DNA of 64,000 nt from Tengunoibacter tsumagoiensis (GTDB lineage Bacteria > Chloroflexota > Ktedonobacteria > Ktedonobacterales > Ktedonobacteraceae), in contig NZ_BIFR01000002.1 of assembly GCF_003967535.1 (NCBI RefSeq), forward strand, positions 62,001 through 126,000, given 5' to 3'. Under the pieces are notes generated by a model. The model saw nothing but the letters and a program-made list of their open reading frames with translations, was not told the origin of the DNA and did no database searches. Positions 56,129 through 64,000 of this stretch are shown here, one piece after another (the stretch's first letter is position 1; each line of letters begins with the position of its first letter). The position numbers and the translations under genes are program-made.

Positions 56129-58222
56129 ATGAAGAATAACAATAGCTGGATACGATCTCTCTTCGGCCTTAAAACTACCAGGCAAGCTAAGTTGCCAGCA
56201 CAGGCTACAGCAGCACCACCAACCGCTTCAAATCTTTCGAAGATCCGTTCAATGAACGTTAGAGATACTGGGCCTGCCATCTGGAAGATTGGTGATATTA
56301 TCCTGAGTGAGTACGAGGTGACTGGCATAGTGGGCGAAGGTGGCATGGGCATCGTCTACAAAGTCTACCATCGGCCCTGGCGTATGGTTATGGCGGTGAA
56401 GAGTCCCCGGCCAGAGATTTTTTCCAGGCGTGGAGGCAAAGAGAACTTTATTCATGAAGCAGAGACGTGGGTGAATCTGAGTGCATATCCTCACCTTGTC
56501 CGCTGTTATGCTGTGCATATGCTGGGTGGTATCCCACGTGTCTTTGCCGAATATGTTGAGGGTGGGAGCCTTGCCGATTGGATTCGCCAGAGGCGATTGT
56601 ATGCAGGTGGGCCAGATCAGGTTCTGGAGCGCATACTGGATATCTCCATCCAGTTTGCCTGGGGTCTGCACTTTGCTCATGAACAGGGGCTGGTGCATCA
56701 AGACATCAAACCGGCCAATGTGATGTTGACACCGGAAGGGCTCGCCAAAGTGACAGATTTTGGATTGGCAAAGGCAAGGATCATAGCAGGTGAAGAGCAA
56801 CAGGTATCGGATGGTAAGAGTGGGCAGAGCATTCTGGTCAGTTCGGGAGGCATGACTCTGGCTTATTGCTCTCCAGAGCAAGCGGCAGGGCAGGCTCTTA
56901 GCCGCAAGACAGATATCTGGAGTTGGGGGCTGTCTGTGCTCGAAATGTTTACAGGGGAGGTGACGTGGACAATAGGGATCGCTGCACAGGAAGTGTTGTC
57001 GGACTATGAAGGGCTGGACCCTGCCATTCCAAAGCTGCCTGATGATGTTATCAATCTGCTTCAGAAGTGTTTTCAACCTCTACCAGATGACCGTCCTGCA
57101 ACGATGCTGGAGGTAGCAAAGGAACTGCAATTGATCTATGCTCGTACCCTGGGACGATCTTACTCGCGTATCAGGCCCGAGCCAGCTGCAGTTCAAGTCT
57201 CTTCTCTCATTAATCAGGGCTATTCGCTGCTTCAGTTGGGACGGCCAGAAGAGGCAAGAATTTTTTATGAGAAGGCCATTCGCCTTGATCCCAATTCTGC
57301 TGATGCTTACTATAATCTTGGAGGAGCCCTTCAAGAGCTTGGGCAGCTAGAAGGTGCGCTGGATGCGTATAGGGAGGCGATCCGTCTGAAGCCTGATGAT
57401 GTCGAAGCGTATAATCACCAGGGAAATGTACTTGGACAGCTTGGAAGATCAGAAGAGGCACTGCTTTCCTTTGAGCAAGCGATTCGTCTTGGCCCCACCT
57501 ATGGTTCTGCTTACTATAATCGAGGAATTGTGCTTGAACAGCTTGGACGCCTACAAGAAGCCCTCTCTTCTTTTGAGCAAGCGATTCGTCTGGATGCCAA
57601 TTTTACTACATTTGCTCCTATCTATCTTCGCAAAGGTCTTGTTCTCAGAGCGTCAGGAAAACCAGCAGAAGCGCTGAGTGCTGTTGAGAAGGCCATCAAG
57701 CTTGATTTTACTACTGCGGATGCTCACTATATGCGAGGGAGTCTGCTAAGAGAGTTCGGGCGGTTGGCAGAGGCGCTGATCTCCCTTGAACAGGCTATTC
57801 GCCTTAATCCAAAATTGGCGCTTGCATATTATCAGAAAGGTCTTGCATTGGCTGCATCGGGACGTTTCAAAGAGGCCCTGACTGCCTTCGAACAGACCAT
57901 TCGCCTTGATCCCACCTCTGTTCCTGCCCACTTTAATCGTGGGAATGTTCTTTTAGAATTGGGACAGCTCAAAGAAGCACTCAGCGCTTATGAGCAAACT
58001 CTCCGCTTGAGTCCCGACCATGCCAGGGCCTGGACCAATAAAGGCGCGACACTGGCAAAGCTAGGACGATTGGACGAGGCACTGGTTGCCCTTGAGCAGG
58101 CGAGCTGTCTTAATCCTAAGGATGCCCTGACGTATATGAACAAAGGGAGCGTGCTCATGCAGCTTGGACGAAGAGGGGAGGCCATGGCCGCTCTTGCACT
58201 GGCCGCTCGCCTTCAATCCTGA
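56129..58222 (+). CDS. Ser/Thr protein kinase with about ten TPR repeats
   Basis: A 697-residue cytosolic protein. The kinase domain (about 52-330) has GEGGMGIVYKV, the Lys in MVMAVKSP, a variant catalytic loop HQDIKPAN (HRD replaced by HQD), DFGLAK and LAYCSPEQ. Residues about 355-697 are a dense TPR solenoid (units of the type LG..EEAL..YE.AIRLDP). The catalytic Asp is retained but Arg is replaced by Gln. GGGAGGAAAAGC precedes the ATG. First gene of a run of four with gaps of 38 and 16 bp and one overlap. Confidence 0.93.
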   Translation: MKNNNSWIRSLFGLKTTRQAKLPAQATAAPPTASNLSKIRSMNVRDTGPAIWKIGDIILSEYEVTGIVGEGGMGIVYKVYHRPWRMVMAVKSPRPEIFSRRGGKENFIHEAETWVNLSAYPHLVRCYAVHMLGGIPRVFAEYVEGGSLADWIRQRRLYAGGPDQVLERILDISIQFAWGLHFAHEQGLVHQDIKPANVMLTPEGLAKVTDFGLAKARIIAGEEQQVSDGKSGQSILVSSGGMTLAYCSPEQAAGQALSRKTDIWSWGLSVLEMFTGEVTWTIGIAAQEVLSDYEGLDPAIPKLPDDVINLLQKCFQPLPDDRPATMLEVAKELQLIYARTLGRSYSRIRPEPAAVQVSSLINQGYSLLQLGRPEEARIFYEKAIRLDPNSADAYYNLGGALQELGQLEGALDAYREAIRLKPDDVEAYNHQGNVLGQLGRSEEALLSFEQAIRLGPTYGSAYYNRGIVLEQLGRLQEALSSFEQAIRLDANFTTFAPIYLRKGLVLRASGKPAEALSAVEKAIKLDFTTADAHYMRGSLLREFGRLAEALISLEQAIRLNPKLALAYYQKGLALAASGRFKEALTAFEQTIRLDPTSVPAHFNRGNVLLELGQLKEALSAYEQTLRLSPDHARAWTNKGATLAKLGRLDEALVALEQASCLNPKDALTYMNKGSVLMQLGRRGEAMAALALAARLQS

Positions 58223-58260
58223 TCGAGCTTTCAATAGAAGAGAAGGAGCCTGTAGACTCT

Positions 58261-59625
58261 ATGCCAGCCAGACTGACGTTGACGATAACCCAGGGGCCAG
58301 ATATGGGCAAGCTCTTTGTGTTTGATGAACATGATACCTTGCTGTTTGGACGTCGTGCCGATTGTCATATCTGTCTTCCTGATGATAAAACGCTTTCGCG
58401 CCATCATTTTCTTCTGGAGGTCAATCCGCCTGATGCGCGGATTCGCGACCTTGGCAGCTTGTATGGAACTTATGTGAATGGACAGAAGTATGGGGGGCGA
58501 GAAAAGCATGAGACACCTACAGAAGGTGCCAGAAGGCAGTATCCTCAGGTCGATCTCCATGATGGGGATAGTATCAAAGTAGGCCAGACCGTCTTCAAGA
58601 TCACTGTGGAGACGGCGACGCTTCCTGCCCAGGAAGTACAGGAAGTACGTTGTCAGCGCTGTGGAAAGAAAGGCCCGGCCCCGGCCAGCTCTGCTGATAC
58701 CCTTTGTGAACAATGTCGCCAACCAACTGAGCAAGATCCCCTGCCTTTTTTGTTGACACTGCTGCCTCCTTTATCGCAACAGAATCAACAAGGACATCGC
58801 CTGCTACAGTATGAAATGGGGAGGCAACTTGGGGCAGGAGGAATGGGAGCGGTCTACCTGGCACTCCATAAGTCTACACGTGAGCAGGTGGCTGTGAAAG
58901 TAATGCTCTCTAAAGTGCGCGTGCATGAGAAGGCACGTCGACAATTTTTTCGTGAAATTTCTCTGACCAGTGCATTAGAGCATCCACATATTGTACAGTT
59001 TCTGGGGAGTGGAGCTGAAGGGGATCTCTTCTATTTTTTGCTAGAATACTGTACAGGCGGCAGTATGGCTGATCTCATGAAACGGCGCGGTGGCCGCATC
59101 CCCATTGACGAGGCTATGCCACTTCTGCTCCAAACGCTGATGGGATTGACCTTCATCCATGAGCGGGGCTTTATCCATCGCGATCTCAAGCCTCATAATA
59201 TCCTGCTTTCCGGTCAAGAAGGACAATGCATTGCCAAACTCTCTGACCTGGGACTTGCCAAGAGTTTTGTGCAGGCGGGCTTTAGTGGGATGACCGTTAC
59301 AGGCGGCTTTGCGGGCTCTTTTCCGTTTATGCCACGCGAGCAAGTGATCAATTTCAAACGCGTCAAGCCTGTCAGCGATGTCTGGGCTATGGGGGCTACC
59401 TGCTACTTTCTCCTGACTGGAGCCTATCCACGCAATCATCAGCCGGGACAAGATCCACTCATAGCCATTCTACAAGAGGAGAGCGTGCCTATCCGCAAAC
59501 GCTTTCCCTACATTCCCTCAGGTGTAGCCGAAGTACTTGATCGTTCGCTGGCAACCAGAGAGAGTGAACGTTATCAGACGGCAGGAGAAATGTATCAAGC
59601 TCTTTCGGATGTATGGAAAATATGA
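58261..59625 (+). CDS. FHA-domain Ser/Thr protein kinase
   Basis: A 454-residue protein. An N-terminal FHA domain (about 1-115) has FGRRADCHIC (GR, binding loop), LSRHHF and YVNG, the phosphothreonine-binding residues. A zinc ribbon follows (RCQRCGKK...CEQCRQP, about 130-155). The kinase domain (about 182-450) has GAGGMGAVYLA, VAVKVM, HRDLKPHN and DLGLAKS (DFG replaced by DLG). It can probably read its own or the neighbouring kinase's phosphorylation through FHA. Spaced 38 bp after the TPR kinase; followed 16 bp later by the ATPase gene. Confidence 0.93.
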   Translation: MPARLTLTITQGPDMGKLFVFDEHDTLLFGRRADCHICLPDDKTLSRHHFLLEVNPPDARIRDLGSLYGTYVNGQKYGGREKHETPTEGARRQYPQVDLHDGDSIKVGQTVFKITVETATLPAQEVQEVRCQRCGKKGPAPASSADTLCEQCRQPTEQDPLPFLLTLLPPLSQQNQQGHRLLQYEMGRQLGAGGMGAVYLALHKSTREQVAVKVMLSKVRVHEKARRQFFREISLTSALEHPHIVQFLGSGAEGDLFYFLLEYCTGGSMADLMKRRGGRIPIDEAMPLLLQTLMGLTFIHERGFIHRDLKPHNILLSGQEGQCIAKLSDLGLAKSFVQAGFSGMTVTGGFAGSFPFMPREQVINFKRVKPVSDVWAMGATCYFLLTGAYPRNHQPGQDPLIAILQEESVPIRKRFPYIPSGVAEVLDRSLATRESERYQTAGEMYQALSDVWKI

Positions 59626-59641
59626 AATGTAGAGAAAATAG

Positions 59642-61216
59642 ATGCAGTTAGAACAGTTGACCATCGCCCATTATAAAAATTTACATAATTTCACCATCGA
59701 CTTTCGGCAAAAATCGCAGACAATGGTTCTGATTGGACAGAATGGGGCTGGAAAATCGACGCTCCTTGAGGCACTTATCTTTATTTTCCGCAATCTGGAC
59801 CTTGGGGAACAGCCTCCATTTAAGTACTCATTGGCCTATTATTGTCAGGGATCTTACATCCAGATTGTAGCTGACCCGAATGAGGCCAGGTTATATAGGA
59901 TACATATCACTGTTGATGGACAGCCCATAACCTATAAGCGGTTTTATCTTGCAAGCGAGCCACGTTATCTTCCACGCTACGTGTTTGGCTATTACTCTGG
60001 CCTGAACGATCATATGTTGAATCTCTTCGATAAGCATCATGAGCGCTTCTATGGCGAGATCGTGCGGGGACTTGAGCATCCCAGCCATCCGCTTATTTAT
60101 GCCCAGGCCGCATATCGACAGTTCTCTCTCCTCTCCTTCTTTATTGAGCAGGATCAACAATGTATTGATTTTCTAGAGCGCCATCTCGGCATTCTAGAGT
60201 TAGAATCGGTATCATTTCTGATTGCAGAGCCCAGTTGGAAAAGTCAGGAAGGCGATAGGCGTTTCTGGAATGCTCGTGGTGCAGTACAGAAGGCACTCAG
60301 TTATTTGTATGATGCCGCTGAAGAACCGGTACAGAAAAAAGTGAAGATTCGGCTGGATCATCGAACCGTCATAAGGCGTGATTGCCTTTCCCTTGAGCTA
60401 CAAAATCAGCAGCGTTTGCAGCGTTTTTATAGCTTTTATCAGAGCCCACAAGCGTTTTTTCATGCCCTCACCTGCATCGAGATGTCAGGTATGCTGGTCG
60501 AAGTGAGCGTCCATGTGCGGGTCCGTAATGCTGATGGTTCGGTCGCTTCACGGAGTCTGAGTGAAGGGGAGCAGCAGCTTTTGATGGTGCTTGGCCTCTT
60601 GCGTTTTACGCGAGACGAGGAGACGCTCTTCTTGCTGGATGAGCCGGATACACATCTCAATCCAGTCTGGAGCATTCAATATCTTGATCTCATTGAGCAG
60701 ATGGTTGGCCCACATCATAGTAGCCAGCTTCTCATGTCCACGCATAATCCTCTCTTTATCTCGAGCCTGGATCGCTCACAGGTACGGATTATGAGCCGGA
60801 ATCCTACAACGCAGAGGATTGAAGCCAGTGAGCCCATGGAGAATCCACGCGGCATGGGTGTTGCGTCCATTCTTACCAGCGACCTCTTTGGGCTACGCTC
60901 TACACTTGATCCTCCGACTCAACAACTGGTGGATCAGCGGCGCGAATTAGCGTTGAAGGCAGCTCTAACGGGAGAGAAGTTGAGCCAGGAGGAACGACAG
61001 CAGCTTACAGCCTTGAATCAACAATTACAGGACCTTGATTTTAGCATTACCACCTATGATCCGCTCTATCAGCATTATGTTCGCGAGATGACCAGACGTG
61101 AGGAGCCACCAATCAGACAGAGCATACAGCTAACTGATGAGCAGCGTCAGCGCCAGAAGGACCTGACGCGCCAGGTCCTGCGCGAACTCCGAGAGAAGAA
61201 GGAACCTCGAGCGTGA
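59642..61216 (+). CDS. AAA ATPase, PtuA-like (Septu-type)
   Basis: A 524-residue ABC/RecF-type ATPase with Walker A GQNGAGKST (32-40), the inserted middle region (about 90-290), LSEGEQQLL signature, FLLLDEPDTHLNPVW Walker B, and MSTHNPLFISSLD. The C-terminal 100 residues are a polar helical tail with a proline- and Glu-rich end. It is followed with a 4-base GTGA overlap by an HNH gene, the PtuA/PtuB arrangement of Septu defence systems, which in the type system binds as a complex to invading phage. I rate the identity as likely rather than certain. Confidence 0.75.
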   Translation: MQLEQLTIAHYKNLHNFTIDFRQKSQTMVLIGQNGAGKSTLLEALIFIFRNLDLGEQPPFKYSLAYYCQGSYIQIVADPNEARLYRIHITVDGQPITYKRFYLASEPRYLPRYVFGYYSGLNDHMLNLFDKHHERFYGEIVRGLEHPSHPLIYAQAAYRQFSLLSFFIEQDQQCIDFLERHLGILELESVSFLIAEPSWKSQEGDRRFWNARGAVQKALSYLYDAAEEPVQKKVKIRLDHRTVIRRDCLSLELQNQQRLQRFYSFYQSPQAFFHALTCIEMSGMLVEVSVHVRVRNADGSVASRSLSEGEQQLLMVLGLLRFTRDEETLFLLDEPDTHLNPVWSIQYLDLIEQMVGPHHSSQLLMSTHNPLFISSLDRSQVRIMSRNPTTQRIEASEPMENPRGMGVASILTSDLFGLRSTLDPPTQQLVDQRRELALKAALTGEKLSQEERQQLTALNQQLQDLDFSITTYDPLYQHYVREMTRREEPPIRQSIQLTDEQRQRQKDLTRQVLRELREKKEPRA

Positions 61217-62094
61217 GATATATCAATCAGCAAAGTATTACCCTTCCACCCGATTGGTCGATGAAAGCAACTCGTGCGCTCAACAAGGCTCGGGACCTTT
61301 CCTGTAGCGAGCGAAAGGATTTCATCAAAAGGAGCAATAGTATCTGGAAGGAGCTAAAAGACGAGTTGCTCGCCTGCTCTCATGGCAAATGCTGGTACTG
61401 TGAATCCTCTATCTCAGCCACCTCTTCCGGCGATATTGATCATTTTCGACCGAAGAACGAAGTGGAAGAAGCCCCTGATCATGGCGGCTACTGGTGGCTT
61501 GCCTTTGACTGGCGCAATTTTCGCTATTCCTGTGAGCATTGTAATCGCATCAACATTGATTCCAGCACAAAAGTCAAAGGTGGGAAGACCAGCCATTTTC
61601 CACTCTGTGACGAACAGACACGCTGCTGTACCGAGAGTTCTCTCGATGAGGAAGAGCCCATGCTGCTCGATCCAACCGTCAGCAGAGATCCCCTCTTATT
61701 GACCTTCGATATGATGGGCATGGCCTGTCCAGCTCGTAGCCCCGAGCAGAACGTAAAAGAGTATCAACGAGCACGATGTTCAATTGAGATCTATCACTTT
61801 AATCGCGTCCACCTGAAAAACCGACGCAAATTTCAGATCTGTGACAGAATCCAGCAATTGATTGTAGCTGGCGATGAATTGTATCAGTATTACGCCATAG
61901 AACCCACACAAGCAACCTATAAAAGCTTTCAACGGATCTGTGAAACCCTTCTAGAAATGATTGATCCAGTGGCTGAATACTCGTCTGCTGCTCGGGCTAT
62001 CTTGTATATGTACAGTGATGACGAGCATCAATGGATACAGGACATTCTTGAAATGGATGAAACGCTCCATTGCAGCAGCTCTGCGAGCGAATGA
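61213..62094 (+). CDS. HNH nuclease, PtuB-like (Septu-type)
   Basis: A 293-residue protein. GKCWYCESSI (C60, C63), DIDHFRPKNE (D76-H77), SCEHCNRIN (C107, C110, N111) form the HNH/zinc core, with YWWLAFDWRNF between and FPLCDEQ, MLLDP later, as in PtuB/TIGR02646-type HNH proteins of Septu and retron Ec78 systems. The C-terminal half is helical. Starts at GTG overlapping the stop of the ATPase gene, so translation is coupled. Expected to cut DNA or tRNA when released or activated by its ATPase partner. Confidence 0.75.
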   Translation: MRYINQQSITLPPDWSMKATRALNKARDLSCSERKDFIKRSNSIWKELKDELLACSHGKCWYCESSISATSSGDIDHFRPKNEVEEAPDHGGYWWLAFDWRNFRYSCEHCNRINIDSSTKVKGGKTSHFPLCDEQTRCCTESSLDEEEPMLLDPTVSRDPLLLTFDMMGMACPARSPEQNVKEYQRARCSIEIYHFNRVHLKNRRKFQICDRIQQLIVAGDELYQYYAIEPTQATYKSFQRICETLLEMIDPVAEYSSAARAILYMYSDDEHQWIQDILEMDETLHCSSSASE

Positions 62095-62580
62095 TTTCAT
62101 GTAGACATAGATCAGCAGCAGTGAGTGTACTTATCAGTAATAATGGATTGACAAAATGAAATATGCATTCTATCATTTTAAGTGTGAGCATGGAGTAAGA
62201 ATGCTTTATATTTTATTTTTATAAGAATTGTGAGCTTATATACATCTGATAATTGCGTAGTAAATAGAGAGGGTTTTCGGTCTATTTGTAGTGAGCGAAC
62301 AGGAATATACATGGTGCATTTCTATACAGGAGTGTTGTGAGAAGACAGTGGGGAACGCAAAAATGGCTGCATTGCTGCAGCCACAAATGTCTGAGGGGAG
62401 AGGAAATAGTATGCGATCCAAAGTTTGAGAAAAGTTCATAAATGTTTTCTGACTTTGTGCTTTACTCCCCAGCTTCTAATGAGAATGATACGATAATCTC
62501 CTGAGAATGTCAATCCTGATCTACTGTTGAAAAGCTTTGTTTTTTCATAAAATAGTGAATGAGAGTGAGTGAAGACCTTC
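62095..62580. other. intergenic stretch with a small hairpin
   Basis: TGGCTGCA/TGCAGCCA (62364-62383) is a small perfect hairpin with a 4-base loop. No ORF with a ribosome binding site is visible. This is the likely terminator and promoter region between the defence-like operon and the NYN gene. Confidence 0.4.
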
Positions 62581-64000
62581 ATGCAGGATGAACGGCAGAC
62601 ATGTACTGTCTATGTTGACTACGAAAATCTTGTTGAGTCATTATCCCATCGTCATTCCTTTGATATTGCGACGCTGCTGAATCTTGTTTTACAGCGAGCA
62701 CGTCAGGATTTTCGCATTCAACGCATCAATATCTTTGGCAATTGGGCCCTCTATAATCTTCCTGAGCAGATTGATCGAACGGGGATTGTCTATCGTTTTG
62801 GTGGCGATCCGGGAGGAGATGCTGCGCCAGAGATTGAGAAGAGTATTCAGGATGTGAGCGTAAGCAAGGAGGGGCCTCAGGCCTACCTGCTTATTAGCGG
62901 GCAGGCACACTATGCCAAAATTTTGAAGCTGTTGCAGCAAAGGCAGAAGATAAGTATCTTATGGACGCTTGAGCCTCTCAATAAGCCGGATCGCACGTTG
63001 TGTAGTGATTATGAACCCCTTTCTCTTCCTTCCTCGCTCCAGACCTCCAAATGGACACGATTGCTATTGCTCCAGGGCCTTGTTCTGGTTGCTGCCCGTC
63101 TGACCACGCCAATCTCTCTTCCAGATCTTGTGGCCAGTCTCTCTCTCTATCCCTCGTTCATTGAGATGATTGATGTCTTGCTGCCACTTGCCTTTCGTGA
63201 GCATATCTTATTGGTTAGCGAGGATCAGGACCCATTGGAGGGCACACAGGTGAGCCTGAATACTCAGCATATCATCGTCCAGGAAGCTTTGCTTATTGAG
63301 CAACGTATCCTGAATACGGCATGGATTTTGCAGGCGAAGCAAGGATGGGTTGCCTTCTCGGTCATGGAAAGAGCTATCAGCACATACTCTTTATTGAGGA
63401 ATGAGCAGAGACATCGCCATCAGTGGCTTGAGCTTCTGATTGAAGAAGGGCGTCTGCTTTCAGAGAAGCGCTATCGCGAGGGGCGTGCAACGACTGCGCT
63501 CTCAGTGGGCCCCGTCTCGGAGGAGATAAGCGTGACGCACGAGCAGAATATGACAACGTTGATCTGTGTTGTGGACGCAGTGGCTCGCCGCAGACAGAGA
63601 GGTTGGATCTCTGCTACACAACTGTATCGCGACCTTGGCCTGCATATGACTCATGCCGAGGCTCGGCATATTTTTGAACAAGCGACGGCCCGCCAATTTC
63701 TACAGCTGCGGACACGACCAGGCAATCGTGATCCAGATAGCGAGGTCACAACTGTTCAACTCGATCTACAGCAGGCTCAGGTACGTGAGCGGCTGGTTCA
63801 ACGGAATCGTCTCCTCATCATTACCTATCAACTCCTGATACAGCGCAATCAGAAGATTGTGAAGAGCCTTCTCCTTGAAGAGTTTATGCTCAACGGACAA
63901 CTTTCTGAACATGCTGCCCGCTATTGGCTCTCTCTCTTGATCCAATCAGAAATCATACAGAGCCTTGTTGTTCAAGATGGCAGAGGTGAGTATATTATCA
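62581..64000 (+). CDS. NYN-domain protein (PIN-like), C-terminus beyond the window
   Basis: An ATG at 62581 opens a frame that stays open to the end of the window (473 codons seen). The N-terminal 150 residues are an NYN/PIN-like nuclease domain: TVYVDYENLVESL (first Asp, D13, in the usual position), NIFGNWALYN, GDAAPEIEKSIQDV and LLISGQAHYAKIL. The family pattern near this last motif is SGD.D, so Q108 and H110 replace the expected acidic residues. The later part (about 170-473) looks like repeated winged-helix or helical units (LLEEFMLNGQLSEHAARYWLS and similar). The missing acids could mean altered or lost catalysis. Ribosome binding site is weak (GTGAAGACCTTC). Confidence 0.75.
   Translation, partial: MQDERQTCTVYVDYENLVESLSHRHSFDIATLLNLVLQRARQDFRIQRINIFGNWALYNLPEQIDRTGIVYRFGGDPGGDAAPEIEKSIQDVSVSKEGPQAYLLISGQAHYAKILKLLQQRQKISILWTLEPLNKPDRTLCSDYEPLSLPSSLQTSKWTRLLLLQGLVLVAARLTTPISLPDLVASLSLYPSFIEMIDVLLPLAFREHILLVSEDQDPLEGTQVSLNTQHIIVQEALLIEQRILNTAWILQAKQGWVAFSVMERAISTYSLLRNEQRHRHQWLELLIEEGRLLSEKRYREGRATTALSVGPVSEEISVTHEQNMTTLICVVDAVARRRQRGWISATQLYRDLGLHMTHAEARHIFEQATARQFLQLRTRPGNRDPDSEVTTVQLDLQQAQVRERLVQRNRLLIITYQLLIQRNQKIVKSLLLEEFMLNGQLSEHAARYWLSLLIQSEIIQSLVVQDGRGEYII

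Noticed and set aside
1-64000. tRNA or rRNA genes
   Set aside because: No cloverleaf with a GGTTCGA-type T-arm and CCA-like end was seen, and no rRNA-like sequence; a tRNA scan would settle it.

Overview
The window looks like a chromosomal segment of a large-genome, mycelial, spore-forming Chloroflexota of the Ktedonobacteria type. This is inferred from gene style: several Ser/Thr kinases fused to TPR repeats, very large BTAD- and LuxR-type ATPase regulators, many secreted or surface proteins (NHL propeller, collagen-like, sialidase-like, GH30), wide intergenic spaces and many families of small uncharacterised proteins. Two housekeeping genes, gltX and nadE, argue for a chromosome rather than a plasmid.

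Layout. 1-1600: the end of a ribbon-helix-helix protein, then a PadR regulator with a DUF4180 partner, transcribed leftwards from a TTGACA/TAATAT promoter overlapped by a perfect 18-bp inverted repeat. 1985-6455: a 4.4-kb gene-free array of ACGTNN-type motifs (consensus CGTNNACGTNNACG), about 36 bp apart in its dense part, separated by about 21-bp spacers that fall into recurring, shuffled families. 6.8-21.8 kb: a TPR kinase, several small DUF proteins, a secreted HNH-like lipoprotein, a 1208-residue BTAD/AAA/TPR regulator, a double VOC protein, a GerMN lipoprotein, an AI-2E-type permease, a protein made of three copies of an unrecognised domain, and a PrsW-type protease. 21.9-25.6 kb: two insertion sequences (IS110 and IS4) inside a cluster of long palindromic repeats. 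The IS110 has a readable bridge RNA whose four guide segments match the target and donor ends. 25.6-31.2 kb: gltX, a small upstream ORF, and two large secreted proteins. 31.7-47.4 kb: a histidine kinase and receiver, hypothetical proteins, a glycosidase-like TIM barrel with a tubby-like partner, a sialidase-like protein, nadE, an ABC exporter and a GH30 glucosidase, with two more clusters of the palindromic repeats. 47.5-55.7 kb: an acyltransferase/GT2 pair, a trypsin-like protease, a 53-residue protein, a LuxR-type ATPase regulator and a TMEM175-type channel. 56.1-62.1 kb: a tight four-gene run (TPR kinase, FHA kinase, AAA ATPase, HNH nuclease) whose last two genes resemble the Septu PtuA/PtuB defence pair. 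62.6 kb to the end: an NYN-domain protein running off the window.

The most notable items are the ACGT-motif array, which fits no repeat class I know, the legible bridge RNA and its target in a palindromic repeat, and the kinase-linked PtuAB-like operon.
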